From: an uncultured Collinsella sp.
GTDB taxonomy: Bacteria > Actinomycetota > Coriobacteriia > Coriobacteriales > Coriobacteriaceae
Reading direction: 5' to 3'
Length of the DNA stretch: 21,329 nucleotides
Assembly (NCBI GenBank): GCA_900542235.1
Contig: UQNB01000032.1
Location: 1 to 21,329, forward strand
Made by a program: the position numbers and the translations under genes. Shown here piece after piece: positions 1 through 8,448 of the stretch. The notes beneath the pieces are model-generated. The model had not been told where the DNA came from and did no database searches. It saw nothing but the letters and a program-made list of their open reading frames with translations. The number at the start of each line of letters is the position of its first letter. Positions within the stretch are counted from its first letter, which is position 1.

Positions 1-15
1 CGCCTTTTTATCGTG

Positions 16-3000
16 CTAGTGCTTCTTTGTGGCTGATCTAAGGCGAGCGAACCATATGGCTGCAGTGCCCGAGGTCAGGAGTGCGGTGATGCATGCGGCG
101 ATGGGAACAGATCCCGTTGCCGGCAGGTTCTGAGGCAGGGCGCATCGTTGGATGACGCGGTCCTCATCATACGCCTCGAGTTTATCGCCACCGCCGTTGC
201 GGCAAAGATCGACGCGCGCGCTGTTGGCAAGTGCGGTTTGGGGCGTATAGGACGACGTTGCCTGCATATGCACGACTGCGCCTCGGGCATCCGAGTTAAG
301 GGCCGCCTTGGCATCGTCAAGATCGTCGTGTTCGTCTTTAAGATCATTCCGGGTCCACGAGCCCTCCTCGCTTCTGGTTGTAAAGTCGGCGGCTACCGCA
401 CCGTATTCAAAACGGATGCCCGTGATGACGGCGTCGTCTGCAAGATCAATCTCTTTCGTATCGAGCGTGACGGACTCTGCCGTCGGGATATCTGCTTTCC
501 ACAGGTGCCACCCGTCATAATCGACGAGACGCACATCGTCGCCCAGCAGCTTTGTAACCTCTTCCGTTTCGAGCCAAGGATTGAGATGCCCGTCGTCAAG
601 CGTTGCATTGACCTGCTTGCCTGTATCGCTTGTTCCTGCCGGAGACGTTCGATACCACACGTTGCACAGCCCGTTTAGATCACCGACCGCAATAGGGGTT
701 TCGACGGCAACAAGTTTCGCTGCGCCATCCTTGGCGCACTCAAGGTCGTCGGTGATGGTTAACTCGTCGACCCAGGTGCTCGACTCGTTTTTGGCGTCGA
801 TGGTATAGCTGAAGGCACCTTGCGTATTGGCCCGTGCTTTGGCTCGGTTTTTTCCGTCGCCGTTGGCAACGAGTTTGCTAATGACTGGCTGTGCAATCTC
901 TTGGCGCTTATCGACGCTTCCCTTGATCTCGATGGGGGCATCCTTCATGGCAATGGTTTGAACTTCTCCCGTGGCCTTTACTTCAAACGTTATCTCTTCG
1001 GCAAGGTCGTAGGTACGCGGGGACATCGTTTCGCGCAGGGTGTAGGTGCCGGGTGAAAGGTGCTCAATGTGGTGCGGTTTGCCGGATGAAGTCCAAGAAT
1101 CAATTTCGTTGCCATTGGAGTCGCAGAGGACAAGCTCGGCGCCTGTCACTTCCTGACCTCCGCATGCGTCGACTTTGGAGATATCGATCTTGGTGTAGTC
1201 GTTGGAAACGTCAAGGTGCACATCGATCACGGGCGTTTGCTGGTCAGCGTACGACAACTTCACAGTATGCGGGGTCGGGTTGAGCAAATAACCTTCGGGC
1301 GCTTGTGTCTCGACGACCTCGTAGGTGGCGGTACCGCATCCCAGCGAAAGATGGTCGACTCGCGCATGCCCTTGTTCGTCGGTTGTAACGGCGGCGACGG
1401 TTTCGCCATCCAGGGCAACGATGCTGCCGTCGGTTCGCACGATGTCGCCGACAGCGCGGATGTCAAACGTGGCTCCAGCGAGGATGCGCCCATCTACAGC
1501 ATCCGTCTTAATGATTTCGATGCTTCCGGTTGCGGCGTCGTCATAGAACGAGGCGACGGCGACCGGTGTCAGATTTCTGTCGGCGGGAATCGTTATCTCC
1601 AGGTCTTCTCCGCGCAGATACGGTTCCTTGGCCGATGCCTCGCGCACGTAGTATGTTCCGGGATTAAGTGATTCGGGCAGCGTGACGGCGCCGGTTGCAT
1701 CGGTTGTGAAGGTATTCATTACATTGTGGGCCGGATACCAACATGTTTGCGAGACGGGCTCGTGGTGGCTATCGAGCAGCTGGAACGTAAAGCCGGCAAG
1801 TGGTACGGTGCCGCCGGTCTGAGCATCGCGCTTTACGATTTGAATGTGCGTCGATAGGGCATGGTTGTCAATGATGTACTGAAGCTCGGCGCCGTCTGCG
1901 GTCTGCTCCGCCGTGATGGTCCATTCCCCTGCTTGCTTAAATCCTTCAGGGACCGTTTCTGCAACCTCGCGAACGGTGTAGCCCGCGCGGTCGTAGGGAA
2001 TGGCACCGTGAGCGCCGGCGGGTCGCTTGCCTGCGCCAAACCATGCTTCGGGCTGGTCTTTGGTGGAGGCAAAGCCGTAAACGTTTGTGGTTAACGTGCC
2101 GACGACTTGTTGGGGGCTATTGCTGACAACTTCAAAGACGACGCCTCCCGCCGGCTGCTCAAGGCCGGACTCATCGTTATCGCCATGGTCCTTAAACTTC
2201 GAGATTTCAAGGTCGAAGGCGATAGGGATGTTGGGAATACGGCTTTCGAGCTCAACGATGCCCGTATCTCCGAGTTGCTCGGCACCGACGGTGTAGCTCC
2301 AACAGTCGTTTGAAATCAGGTAGCCCTCGGGCGCTTTCGATTCGTAGATGGTAAAGGTGCCCAGAGGAACGTCATTGAGGATCGCCCGTCCGTTTTCGTC
2401 GGTCGTAAGGGTGCGAGTCCAGCCGGGAGTGGATTGCGAGACGCAGGTGAATTCAGCGCCCGCAAGCGACGCCCCAACTTGGGCGCCGGCATCCGTGGCG
2501 GCATCGATTTTTGCAATACGCAAGGTGATGGTGCCGGGCTGCTCGTTGACGGTGACATGTTCGCCGCTGTTTTGTGTGGTGAAGGCTATTCGGTCGCTTC
2601 GGGGGATATAGCCTGCCGGGGCTTTGGTTTCGACCAGGTAATATGCCGTATTGGGCAAAAGTGTTGCTTGTGCACGCCCGTTTTCGTCCATCTGGATAGT
2701 GCCGACACGTGCATCGCCCGCACTTTCAAAGATATCGAAGGTTGCGCCACCGAGTCTGTAGGTGTCGTTGCCGGCGGTGATGTCAGCCTGGGACGATTGT
2801 TTTTGGAAAGATACGGAGACGGCGGGCAGAACATAGAGCATGTCCTGGTGTCGACCCTCGCCCGAGACCGGGCCGTGATAACGCCTGGCTCGATGTGGGG
2901 CTGCCTTAATGGATCCGGACTTAGCGCTGTCGTAGAGCCAACGTGCAGCCGCTACGGCCTCGGCGTTTTCGTAAAACCTACCGCTCCTGGCAACTCCCTT

Positions 3001-3447
3001 GCTATTTGTATACGAATAGGTGCCGTCGGGGCGCGTGGTTCCGTTGAGCATCCACACGGCAATCTGGGTGGCAGCACGGGCGAGATCGGGCGACAGATTG
3101 TGGCCGCCAAAGGATGTACTGGAGGGGTATCCGTGACAGACGATGGCGGCAAATTCGTCATCGAGCCATGTCCAGCCCTGGTCATATGTGCGCCATGGTC
3201 CTCCCGGCTTGCTGGGACCGGGGCAGTCTTGATTCATGCAGTACGAAATCGAAGTGTCCTGTGCCTCGTATTTACCGACACCGAAGGGGCCGCAACCGTC
3301 GCTTATGGTGCGGAAATTAAGGGCGTCACTCCCGTCGACGGCGAGTGCGGCCCCTGGGGCCAGGCAGCCGATCAGAAAAAAGAGGAGCAGGAGCAGCGGA
3401 CCTGTTGCGATTGCGCTGTGGACAGAGTGCGTGGGTGCGTTGGACAT
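16..3447 (-). CDS. LPxTG-anchored thioester/SpaA (Cna_B) surface adhesin
   Basis: A 1143-residue cell-wall protein. The signal peptide spans about residues 1-36 (hydrophobic LLLLLFFLIG, likely cleavage after ALA). A TED/TQXA-type thioester domain follows: Cys70 in SYCMN and Gln128 in TQIAVW are the expected Cys-Gln thioester pair, which in this family binds host amines covalently. About six SpaA/Cna_B-like repeats occupy roughly residues 210-835. Each begins with a Lys strand (IAKID, ISKFKD, IVKRD, IIKTD, ISKVD) and ends with a Glu motif (VETKAPAGY, VREVAETVPEGF, VETQAPEGY, LRETMSP), consistent with self-formed isopeptide bonds. A larger C-terminal domain leads to the sorting signal LPATG (1108-1112), a hydrophobic segment and the basic tail ARLRSATKKH, so a sortase should anchor it to peptidoglycan. 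The ATG has AAGGAG seven bases upstream. No sortase or pilin partner is in the window, so it may act alone rather than as a pilus subunit. Family calls are firm; the ligand is unknown. Confidence 0.93.
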   Translation of the reverse strand: MSNAPTHSVHSAIATGPLLLLLFFLIGCLAPGAALAVDGSDALNFRTISDGCGPFGVGKYEAQDTSISYCMNQDCPGPSKPGGPWRTYDQGWTWLDDEFAAIVCHGYPSSTSFGGHNLSPDLARAATQIAVWMLNGTTRPDGTYSYTNSKGVARSGRFYENAEAVAAARWLYDSAKSGSIKAAPHRARRYHGPVSGEGRHQDMLYVLPAVSVSFQKQSSQADITAGNDTYRLGGATFDIFESAGDARVGTIQMDENGRAQATLLPNTAYYLVETKAPAGYIPRSDRIAFTTQNSGEHVTVNEQPGTITLRIAKIDAATDAGAQVGASLAGAEFTCVSQSTPGWTRTLTTDENGRAILNDVPLGTFTIYESKAPEGYLISNDCWSYTVGAEQLGDTGIVELESRIPNIPIAFDLEISKFKDHGDNDESGLEQPAGGVVFEVVSNSPQQVVGTLTTNVYGFASTKDQPEAWFGAGKRPAGAHGAIPYDRAGYTVREVAETVPEGFKQAGEWTITAEQTADGAELQYIIDNHALSTHIQIVKRDAQTGGTVPLAGFTFQLLDSHHEPVSQTCWYPAHNVMNTFTTDATGAVTLPESLNPGTYYVREASAKEPYLRGEDLEITIPADRNLTPVAVASFYDDAATGSIEIIKTDAVDGRILAGATFDIRAVGDIVRTDGSIVALDGETVAAVTTDEQGHARVDHLSLGCGTATYEVVETQAPEGYLLNPTPHTVKLSYADQQTPVIDVHLDVSNDYTKIDISKVDACGGQEVTGAELVLCDSNGNEIDSWTSSGKPHHIEHLSPGTYTLRETMSPRTYDLAEEITFEVKATGEVQTIAMKDAPIEIKGSVDKRQEIAQPVISKLVANGDGKNRAKARANTQGAFSYTIDAKNESSTWVDELTITDDLECAKDGAAKLVAVETPIAVGDLNGLCNVWYRTSPAGTSDTGKQVNATLDDGHLNPWLETEEVTKLLGDDVRLVDYDGWHLWKADIPTAESVTLDTKEIDLADDAVITGIRFEYGAVAADFTTRSEEGSWTRNDLKDEHDDLDDAKAALNSDARGAVVHMQATSSYTPQTALANSARVDLCRNGGGDKLEAYDEDRVIQRCALPQNLPATGSVPIAACITALLTSGTAAIWFARLRSATKKH

Positions 3448-3611
3448 GGCTGCTCCTTATCCCTCGTGCGCCGCACGGGGAGCCCGCGGCGCTTGGGATG
3501 AGGCTACCGCCGTGGTTCATGCGGGTAAGTACCAGAAGCTGACCAAAAGCTTGCCCGATTTCTGACAAATCGAGCTCAAATACAACAATCAGATAAAAGC
3601 GCAGGTAGAAG

Positions 3612-3640
3612 TAAATGAAAAAGGACCCTCACGGGTCCTT
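3612..3640 (-). terminator. Rho-independent terminator of the sugar-acid operon
   Basis: A perfect 8-bp stem (AAGGACCC at 3621-3628 and GGGTCCTT at 3633-3640) with a 4-base loop. On the minus strand it is followed by a U-rich tail (TTTTTC). It lies between the stop of the aldolase gene and the start of the adhesin gene, so it should separate the two transcripts. The adhesin promoter must then lie between 3448 and about 3610, where I see no convincing -35/-10 pair. Confidence 0.85.
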
Positions 3641-3699
3641 GTCTCCATATATTTATGAAGATATGGAAATAAATTCATAAACTAAACAAGAATAAAGAT

Positions 3700-3742
3700 A
3701 CGTGGATCGATGTGAAGACGATAATCTCACATCGATCCACGT
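3700..3742 (-). terminator. 16-bp perfect inverted repeat after the aldolase gene
   Basis: ACGTGGATCGATGTGA (3700-3715) and its exact reverse complement (3727-3742) flank an 11-base loop, seven bases after the aldolase stop codon. On the minus strand the stem is followed by ATCTTTATTC, which is only moderately U-rich. It could be the first of two tandem terminators (with 3612-3640) or an mRNA 3'-end stabiliser. Confidence 0.55.
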
Positions 3743-3748
3743 GCAAGT

Positions 3749-4627
3749 CTATGACAGGAGCTGTTCGATTGTTGCCTTTTGGTCATCACTGGCCTGTATG
3801 GCGGGATCAAAGATCGCGGTCGAGATTGGAAGACCCTTTATATTGACCGCTACTTTGATGGCAGATATAAACAAATCGCAGGCGTCGTAGACGGCCATGA
3901 GCGACGAGATGCGCTTGGCGCACTCGATGGCGGTCGCGAAGTCGCCTGCCTGGTAGGCGCCGTGCAGCCTCACAAAGAGCTCGGGCTCCACGTTGGTGAG
4001 ACCACACAGAACGCCGTTGCCGCCGCTCGCGCGGTTGACCAGGTAGTACTCGTCGAAGCCGGAAAGGACCGAGAACTCGGGGTTGACCTCGCGGACGGCG
4101 CGGATGACCTTGCGTGTGTGGCTGATGGTGTCGACCGTGTCCTTGATGCCGCAGATATTCGGATGGGCGGCGGCGAGCCTGGCCACGAGCTCGGGCGACA
4201 GGTCGGTGCCGGTGCGCGCCGGAAAGTTATATAGCACGACGGGCAGGTCGGTGGCGTCTGCGATTCCACCAAAGTACTTTTCGGCAGCGTCGTCGGTGGG
4301 CCCGAAGTAGTACGGCGAGACCGCCAGAACCGCGTCGGCACCGGCCTTCTGGGCATAGCGCGTGAGTTCGAGGACGTTGTCGTAGGTGGTGTCACCCACG
4401 CCGACGAAGACCTTCATGCGGCCGGCGACCCGCTCGACGGCAAAGTCGATGACCGACTTCTTGTCCTCGAGGCTCACGCTGTAGAACTCGCCGATGCTGC
4501 CAAACAGCAGCACACCGTTGATGCCCGCGTCGGCCAGGTGGTCCAGGTGCCTGCCCCACAGCTCGTAGTCGATCTTTCCATCATCGTCGGTGATGGTGAT
4601 GGAGGGGCAGAAGACTCCCTCAAACAT
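3749..4627 (-). CDS. DapA-superfamily aldolase, probably 2-keto-3-deoxy sugar-acid aldolase (YjhH/YagE-like)
   Basis: A 292-residue cytoplasmic class I (Schiff-base) lyase of the DHDPS/NAL superfamily, normal length for the family. The Schiff-base Lys162 lies in GIKDTVD, the catalytic Tyr133 in YNFPARTG, and the substrate carboxylate-binding loop is GSIGE (43-47) where DapA has GTTGE. Stretches such as NFPARTGTDLSPELVARLA and GIKDTVDTISH recall the E. coli YjhH/YagE keto-deoxypentonate/gluconate aldolases (from memory, not searched). Being last in an operon with a UxaA-family dehydratase and a lactonase-like enzyme, it most likely cleaves a 2-keto-3-deoxy sugar acid to pyruvate and an aldehyde. 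Alternatives are N-acetylneuraminate lyase or a ketodeoxyglucarate dehydratase; a lysine-biosynthetic role is unlikely in this context. The ribosome binding site is weak (GGAAAG), with 57 bases separating it from the upstream gene. Confidence 0.85.
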   Translation of the reverse strand: MFEGVFCPSITITDDDGKIDYELWGRHLDHLADAGINGVLLFGSIGEFYSVSLEDKKSVIDFAVERVAGRMKVFVGVGDTTYDNVLELTRYAQKAGADAVLAVSPYYFGPTDDAAEKYFGGIADATDLPVVLYNFPARTGTDLSPELVARLAAAHPNICGIKDTVDTISHTRKVIRAVREVNPEFSVLSGFDEYYLVNRASGGNGVLCGLTNVEPELFVRLHGAYQAGDFATAIECAKRISSLMAVYDACDLFISAIKVAVNIKGLPISTAIFDPAIQASDDQKATIEQLLS

Positions 4628-4684
4628 GTGTTACTCGCTTTCCGGGGTCACACCCCCACGAATCTCTGCACTGCCGAGAAGGAC

Positions 4685-5596
4685 CTAGAGGTAGTAGGCC
4701 TTGACGGCGTTATCGTAGAAGACACCCTGCTTCTCGGTGTCGGTGAAGACGTCGGAGTCCTCGATGAAGCTATAGAGGTCCTTGTAGTCGAACTTGGTGA
4801 GGACGCAGGGGGAGTCGGTGCCCCAGATGATCTTGTCGGCGCCCAGGACGTCCTTCGCCATCGCGATGTACTCGAGCGCGGTGGGATATGGGTAGGCTTC
4901 GGGAGCGACGTTCCAGGGCAGCGCGGAGAGATCGACCCAGACGTTATCGTGGGCGAGGTACGGAAGCGCGCACTTGAGGATGTCGCCGTCCTCAAGGGAC
5001 GGGGCGAGCAGGTGGCAGACGACAATGTGCAGGCCGGGGTACTTTTTGGCCAGGCGATACACGGCCTCGGGCTGGCAGCTGGACTGGTTGGGGCTGCCGA
5101 TGTCGAGCACCAGGGTGGCGTCCTCGACCTGGGCGATCCTGTCGATGAGGACCGTCATCTCGGGGCCGTCGACCGCGAAATCGCGGTGGTAGCCGGAAAG
5201 GCCGCCGCCCACAGAGACCTCGAACTTGAAGACGTGGGCGCGCAGATCGTTGATGAAGTGCTCGAGGATCTGCTGGGCGCAGCGGCAGAAGGGGTCGAGC
5301 ATGACCGCGGCTTTGAAGCGGTCAGGGTACTTCTCGGCGCATTCCATGGCGTACTCGTTCTGCAGGCCGTACAGGACGCCTTGCAGCAGGATGGCCTTCT
5401 CGACGTCGTGCTCGTCCATGACGTCCATGAAGGTCTCAACGAGGTACTCCTTGTCTCCCTTGCCCTCGGGGATGATACGGAACTCTTCGCCGGTGGCCCA
5501 GCGACAGTTGCCGTTGCCTAGGGGGCGCAGCTCTCCGGCCTTGCCCATGGAGCCGATGTGGTCAAAGACGTGGGCGTGTGCGTCGATCTTCTTCAT
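4685..5596 (-). CDS. Amidohydrolase-2 family metal-dependent hydrolase (sugar-lactonase-like)
   Basis: 303 residues with the TIM-barrel amidohydrolase signature: HxH at His7/His9 in IDAHAHVFD, His195 in VVCHLLAPS, and Asp261 in IWGTDSP. These are the expected metal and catalytic ligands of PF04909/COG3618-type enzymes. Known relatives include sugar-acid lactonases, galactarolactone isomerase and pyrone-dicarboxylate hydrolase. With a sugar-acid dehydratase and an aldolase in the same operon, lactone opening or isomerisation ahead of the dehydratase is the best inference; the substrate cannot be read from the sequence. The start is supported by AAGGAGA upstream of the ATG. It lies 131 bases after the EIIC gene, an unusually long gap within this operon. 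Confidence 0.82.
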   Translation of the reverse strand: MKKIDAHAHVFDHIGSMGKAGELRPLGNGNCRWATGEEFRIIPEGKGDKEYLVETFMDVMDEHDVEKAILLQGVLYGLQNEYAMECAEKYPDRFKAAVMLDPFCRCAQQILEHFINDLRAHVFKFEVSVGGGLSGYHRDFAVDGPEMTVLIDRIAQVEDATLVLDIGSPNQSSCQPEAVYRLAKKYPGLHIVVCHLLAPSLEDGDILKCALPYLAHDNVWVDLSALPWNVAPEAYPYPTALEYIAMAKDVLGADKIIWGTDSPCVLTKFDYKDLYSFIEDSDVFTDTEKQGVFYDNAVKAYYL

Positions 5597-5727
5597 TTTA
5601 TTCTCCTTACGTCAAACAATGTCTAATGGATATATGGTCAGCGACGGATACGCTTTGCTGCCAGGTGGGCACCACCTCCAGTCGAGCCCGCAGGCGCGGG
5701 GCATAGAGTGGCCTTGCAATCCGGACG

Positions 5728-6861
5728 CTAGGCGGACTGCTCCTCGGCCTCCATCTCCTCCTCGGTCACGTCGTCGATCGGGACGAAGAGCGTGAACAGG
5801 AAGGCGAGGCCAAAGGCGAGCGCCAGCGAGATGCAGAAGGGAACGAACGCGCGGCTCATGAAGACGGGCAGCGTGGTGAGCGCGGGCAAAGCGAAGGCGG
5901 TGCCGGCGCAACCGAACAGGCCTGCCACGGCGGAGCCAATGCCGCCGGCGACGCATGCGCAGACCATGGGCTTCTTGAGGCGCAGGTTCACGCCGTACAT
6001 CGCGGGCTCGGTGATGCCCAACAGCGTGGTGAGCGAGGCGGAGATCGCCTGGGAGCGGAACTTCTTGTTCTTGGTCTTGAGGGCGACGGCGAGCGCGGCA
6101 CCGCCCTGGGCGAAGATCGCGCCGCCGAACAGGGCCATGATGGTGTCGAAGCCGTAGACTGCGACGTTGTTCATCGCGATGGGGAACAGGGCCCAGTGCA
6201 GGCCGAGGATGACGAGGAACGGCTGGAACGCGCCGATCAGCGCGCCGGCGACGAGCGGCGAGAGGCTGTAGACGGCCTCGTAGCCCTGCGCGAGCCAGCC
6301 GCCCACGATGGTGCCGAGGGGGCCGAAGACAGCCAAGGTGAGCGGGACGATAACGATAATCGTGATAGGCGGCGTGAACAGGCCGCGGAAGGTCTCGGGG
6401 ATGATCTTGTAGCAGGCCTTCTGGACCCAGCTCGCGCAGTAGATGGCAAGAAGGATGGGGATGACGGAGCTGGAGTACGTCGCCTTCGAGAGCTCGAGGC
6501 CAAACAGGTAGACGGGCGCGTCCGCCGCCATGATGGTGGTGATAGACGGATACACCAGGATGCAGCCGAGAAGGACGGCGGTCACCGTGTCAACATCGAA
6601 GCGCTTTGCCGAGGTGTAAGCAAGAAACACCGGGATGAAGTAGAACAGCGAGTCGGCCATCGCGTTGAGGATCGCATACGTGGTCGAGTCGTCGGTGACC
6701 ATGCCCGAGACCTGCAGAAGCGTCAGGATGCCCTTGAGGATGCCGACGGAGACGAGCAGGTTGATAATCGGGAGGAAGAACGAGGACAGCAGGTCGATGA
6801 CCGCGTTGACGCCGCGCTGGAATGCGTTGGGCGTCTTTTCGGGGGCTTGCGTGGTTGTCAC
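5728..6861 (-). CDS. Stand-alone PTS EIIC permease, glucose/beta-glucoside family
   Basis: A 377-residue polytopic membrane protein matching only the EIIC part of BglF-type PTS transporters. Visible hallmarks are GLHW (221-224, with LFP after it), the substrate-loop motif GITEPAMYG (282-290), and an N-terminal segment NLLVSVGILKGIL. There is no EIIB domain (no phosphorylatable Cys domain) and no EIIA domain, and neither is encoded elsewhere in the window. The C-terminus is a short acidic tail (TEEEMEAEEQSA). A GTG start is chosen because AAAGGAG lies about nine bases upstream. It sits 39 bases after the dehydratase gene and is surely co-transcribed. It may borrow EIIB and EIIA from another system, or transport its substrate without phosphorylation, which would suit the non-phosphorylated chemistry of the neighbours. 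The family call is firm; the substrate is unknown. Confidence 0.9.
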   Translation of the reverse strand: MTTTQAPEKTPNAFQRGVNAVIDLLSSFFLPIINLLVSVGILKGILTLLQVSGMVTDDSTTYAILNAMADSLFYFIPVFLAYTSAKRFDVDTVTAVLLGCILVYPSITTIMAADAPVYLFGLELSKATYSSSVIPILLAIYCASWVQKACYKIIPETFRGLFTPPITIIVIVPLTLAVFGPLGTIVGGWLAQGYEAVYSLSPLVAGALIGAFQPFLVILGLHWALFPIAMNNVAVYGFDTIMALFGGAIFAQGGAALAVALKTKNKKFRSQAISASLTTLLGITEPAMYGVNLRLKKPMVCACVAGGIGSAVAGLFGCAGTAFALPALTTLPVFMSRAFVPFCISLALAFGLAFLFTLFVPIDDVTEEEMEAEEQSA

Positions 6862-6900
6862 GGTTTCTCTCCTTTCTGGAGCGTCCTGTCAGACGCTGGC

Positions 6901-8427
6901 CTACATATAGTTGCAGATGTGCGGAAGGGCGGTCTCGGTATAGCCAAGGGCCTCGGCGCAGACCTTGCGGCCGTTGCAGACGGCGATGATGTCGTCGAGC
7001 ATCCTGTCGCGCATCTCCTCCATGGACTCGGGGCCGTAGATCGTCGGGCTCGCGTCGAGGTCGGTGTTGTCCCTCATGGCCTCGTAGGTGCGCTTGTTGG
7101 CAGTCAGGCGATACACGGGCGCGATGGCGTTTCCGGTGGGGGTGCCAAGACCGGTCGAGAAGACCACGAGCTGGCAGCCGCCGGCGATGATGCCGCCCAC
7201 GCTGGAGGGGTCGTTGCCGGGGGTGTCCATCACGACGAGGCCCTCGTGCGGATTGAGCTGCGCCGCGTACGGATAGACGGCGTTGAGGGTGCTGTGGCCT
7301 CCCTTGTGCACGCAGCCGAGAGACTTCTCCTCGAGGGTCGTGAGTCCGCCAGCCATATTTCCAGGGCTGGGATTGCCCTCTCGCATCTCGGCGCCAAACA
7401 TCTGGACGTACTTCTCGTAGTCGTAAACGATCTTGAGGATGTCGTCCGAAACCTGCTTGTCCTTCGCGCGGCGGGCGAGGATGTGCTCGGCGCCAAAGAG
7501 CTCGGGCGTCTCGCACAGCACGGAGGTGGCACCATGGTTGACGAGCCAGTCGGAGACCTCGCCAATCAGCGGATTGGATCCAAGGCCGCTCGAGGGGTCG
7601 GAGCCGCCGCAGTTGGTGCCGAAGATGAGCTCGGAGATGTCAGTGGGCTCTCGGACGCACCGGTCCGCCTCGGCGACCATCTTGCGGGCAAGGCGCGTGC
7701 CCTCCTCGATCGCCCTGATGGAGCCGCCGACCTTTTGGATGACCAGGGTCTCGACGGGCTTGTTGGTGCGCTCGCGAATCGCGTCGACCACGATGTCGTT
7801 CTGGCAGCCCTCGCAGCCCAGGGAGACGCAAACGACGCCGTAGATGTTCGGGTTCGCAGTGTAGCCTGCCAAGGCCGCAATAGTCACCTTCTGGTCGCAG
7901 TCGACCTGCGAGCAGCCATTCTGGTTGTGGAAGGAGACGCAGCCCTCAACCGCGTTCGCGATCCTCTCCGTGGTGTCGGAGGCACAGATGCTCGTGGGAA
8001 GGATCAGGACGTGGTTGCGGATGCCGACACGACCGTCCGGGCGACGGTAGCCCATGAAGGTGCGCGTGCCCTCCGCGGACGAGGAGGTCTTGGTGGCGAC
8101 GGAGTCGGTGTCGGCGACGACGGAGTCCTTCAGGTCGTCGGAGCTGGCGCAGTTGTGCGTATGAACATGCTGCCCGCGCTTGATGTCCGTGGTGGCCACA
8201 CCGATGAACTCGCCATACTTGACGACCTTCTCACCCTTGGGGATGTCCACGAGGGCAATCTTGTGGAACAGCGGGATGTCGTCGGTCGCGGTAACGCTCG
8301 CCAGCGTGCCGTCCGGCATGGGATAGCGGGCCTCGGCGCCCGCCTCCAGTTGGTAGGTGGCGACGGCGACGTTGTCCCTCTGATCGATGACAACGGCGTT
8401 TTGGCCTTGGCTTACAACGTCTGACAT
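6901..8427 (-). CDS. UxaA/GarD-family sugar-acid dehydratase (altronate dehydratase-like)
   Basis: 508 residues, the usual length of fused altronate/galactarate dehydratases. The N-terminal SAF domain (about 10-92) ends in GQHVHTHN. A linker (about 93-124) leads to the UxaA core, which opens with GYRRPDGRVGIRN and contains HNQNGCSQ, SLGCEGCQ and FGTNCGGSDPSSG, the conserved Cys-rich and Gly-rich segments of this iron-dependent family. The reaction would be dehydration of a hexonate or hexarate (altronate to 2-keto-3-deoxygluconate, or galactarate to 5-keto-4-deoxyglucarate). Sulfolactate lyase SuyAB shares the fold but is split into two proteins. It is the first gene of the operon; GGGAGG precedes the ATG, and a perfect palindrome lies just upstream. 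Substrate assignment between altronate, galactarate and other acids is open. Confidence 0.88.
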   Translation of the reverse strand: MSDVVSQGQNAVVIDQRDNVAVATYQLEAGAEARYPMPDGTLASVTATDDIPLFHKIALVDIPKGEKVVKYGEFIGVATTDIKRGQHVHTHNCASSDDLKDSVVADTDSVATKTSSSAEGTRTFMGYRRPDGRVGIRNHVLILPTSICASDTTERIANAVEGCVSFHNQNGCSQVDCDQKVTIAALAGYTANPNIYGVVCVSLGCEGCQNDIVVDAIRERTNKPVETLVIQKVGGSIRAIEEGTRLARKMVAEADRCVREPTDISELIFGTNCGGSDPSSGLGSNPLIGEVSDWLVNHGATSVLCETPELFGAEHILARRAKDKQVSDDILKIVYDYEKYVQMFGAEMREGNPSPGNMAGGLTTLEEKSLGCVHKGGHSTLNAVYPYAAQLNPHEGLVVMDTPGNDPSSVGGIIAGGCQLVVFSTGLGTPTGNAIAPVYRLTANKRTYEAMRDNTDLDASPTIYGPESMEEMRDRMLDDIIAVCNGRKVCAEALGYTETALPHICNYM

Positions 8428-8448
8428 GTTTCCTCCCTATGTCCACTT

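Larger units (their letters stand above)
3448..3748. other. Gene-free intergenic region (301 bases)
   Basis: No coding region is supported here. The stretch holds a small hairpin (CGATTT 3556-3561 with AAATCG 3567-3572), the minus-strand terminator at 3612-3640, a 7-bp inverted repeat (TCCATAT 3644-3650 with ATATGGA 3661-3667), and the 16-bp inverted repeat at 3700-3742. The adhesin promoter should be in its left half but is not recognisable. Confidence 0.7.

Noticed and set aside
2434..3501. 355-codon plus-strand open frame opposite the adhesin
   Set aside because: The adhesin frame has a signal peptide, thioester motifs, repeats and LPATG; the opposite frame has none.
3749..4627. DapA for lysine synthesis
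   Set aside because: The substrate loop is GSIGE instead of GTTGE, and the gene sits in a sugar-acid operon with no lysine genes, so a catabolic aldolase is more likely.
4538..5521. 327-codon plus-strand open frame opposite the amidohydrolase gene
   Set aside because: An Asp/Glu/Val/Leu-rich shadow of a gene with clear metal-ligand motifs on the minus strand.
6196..8424. 742-codon open frame on the plus strand opposite the EIIC and dehydratase genes
   Set aside because: It mirrors two well-supported minus-strand genes, is extremely rich in Asp/Glu/Val/Gly/Arg as expected for the antisense of high-GC codons, and shows no domain motif.
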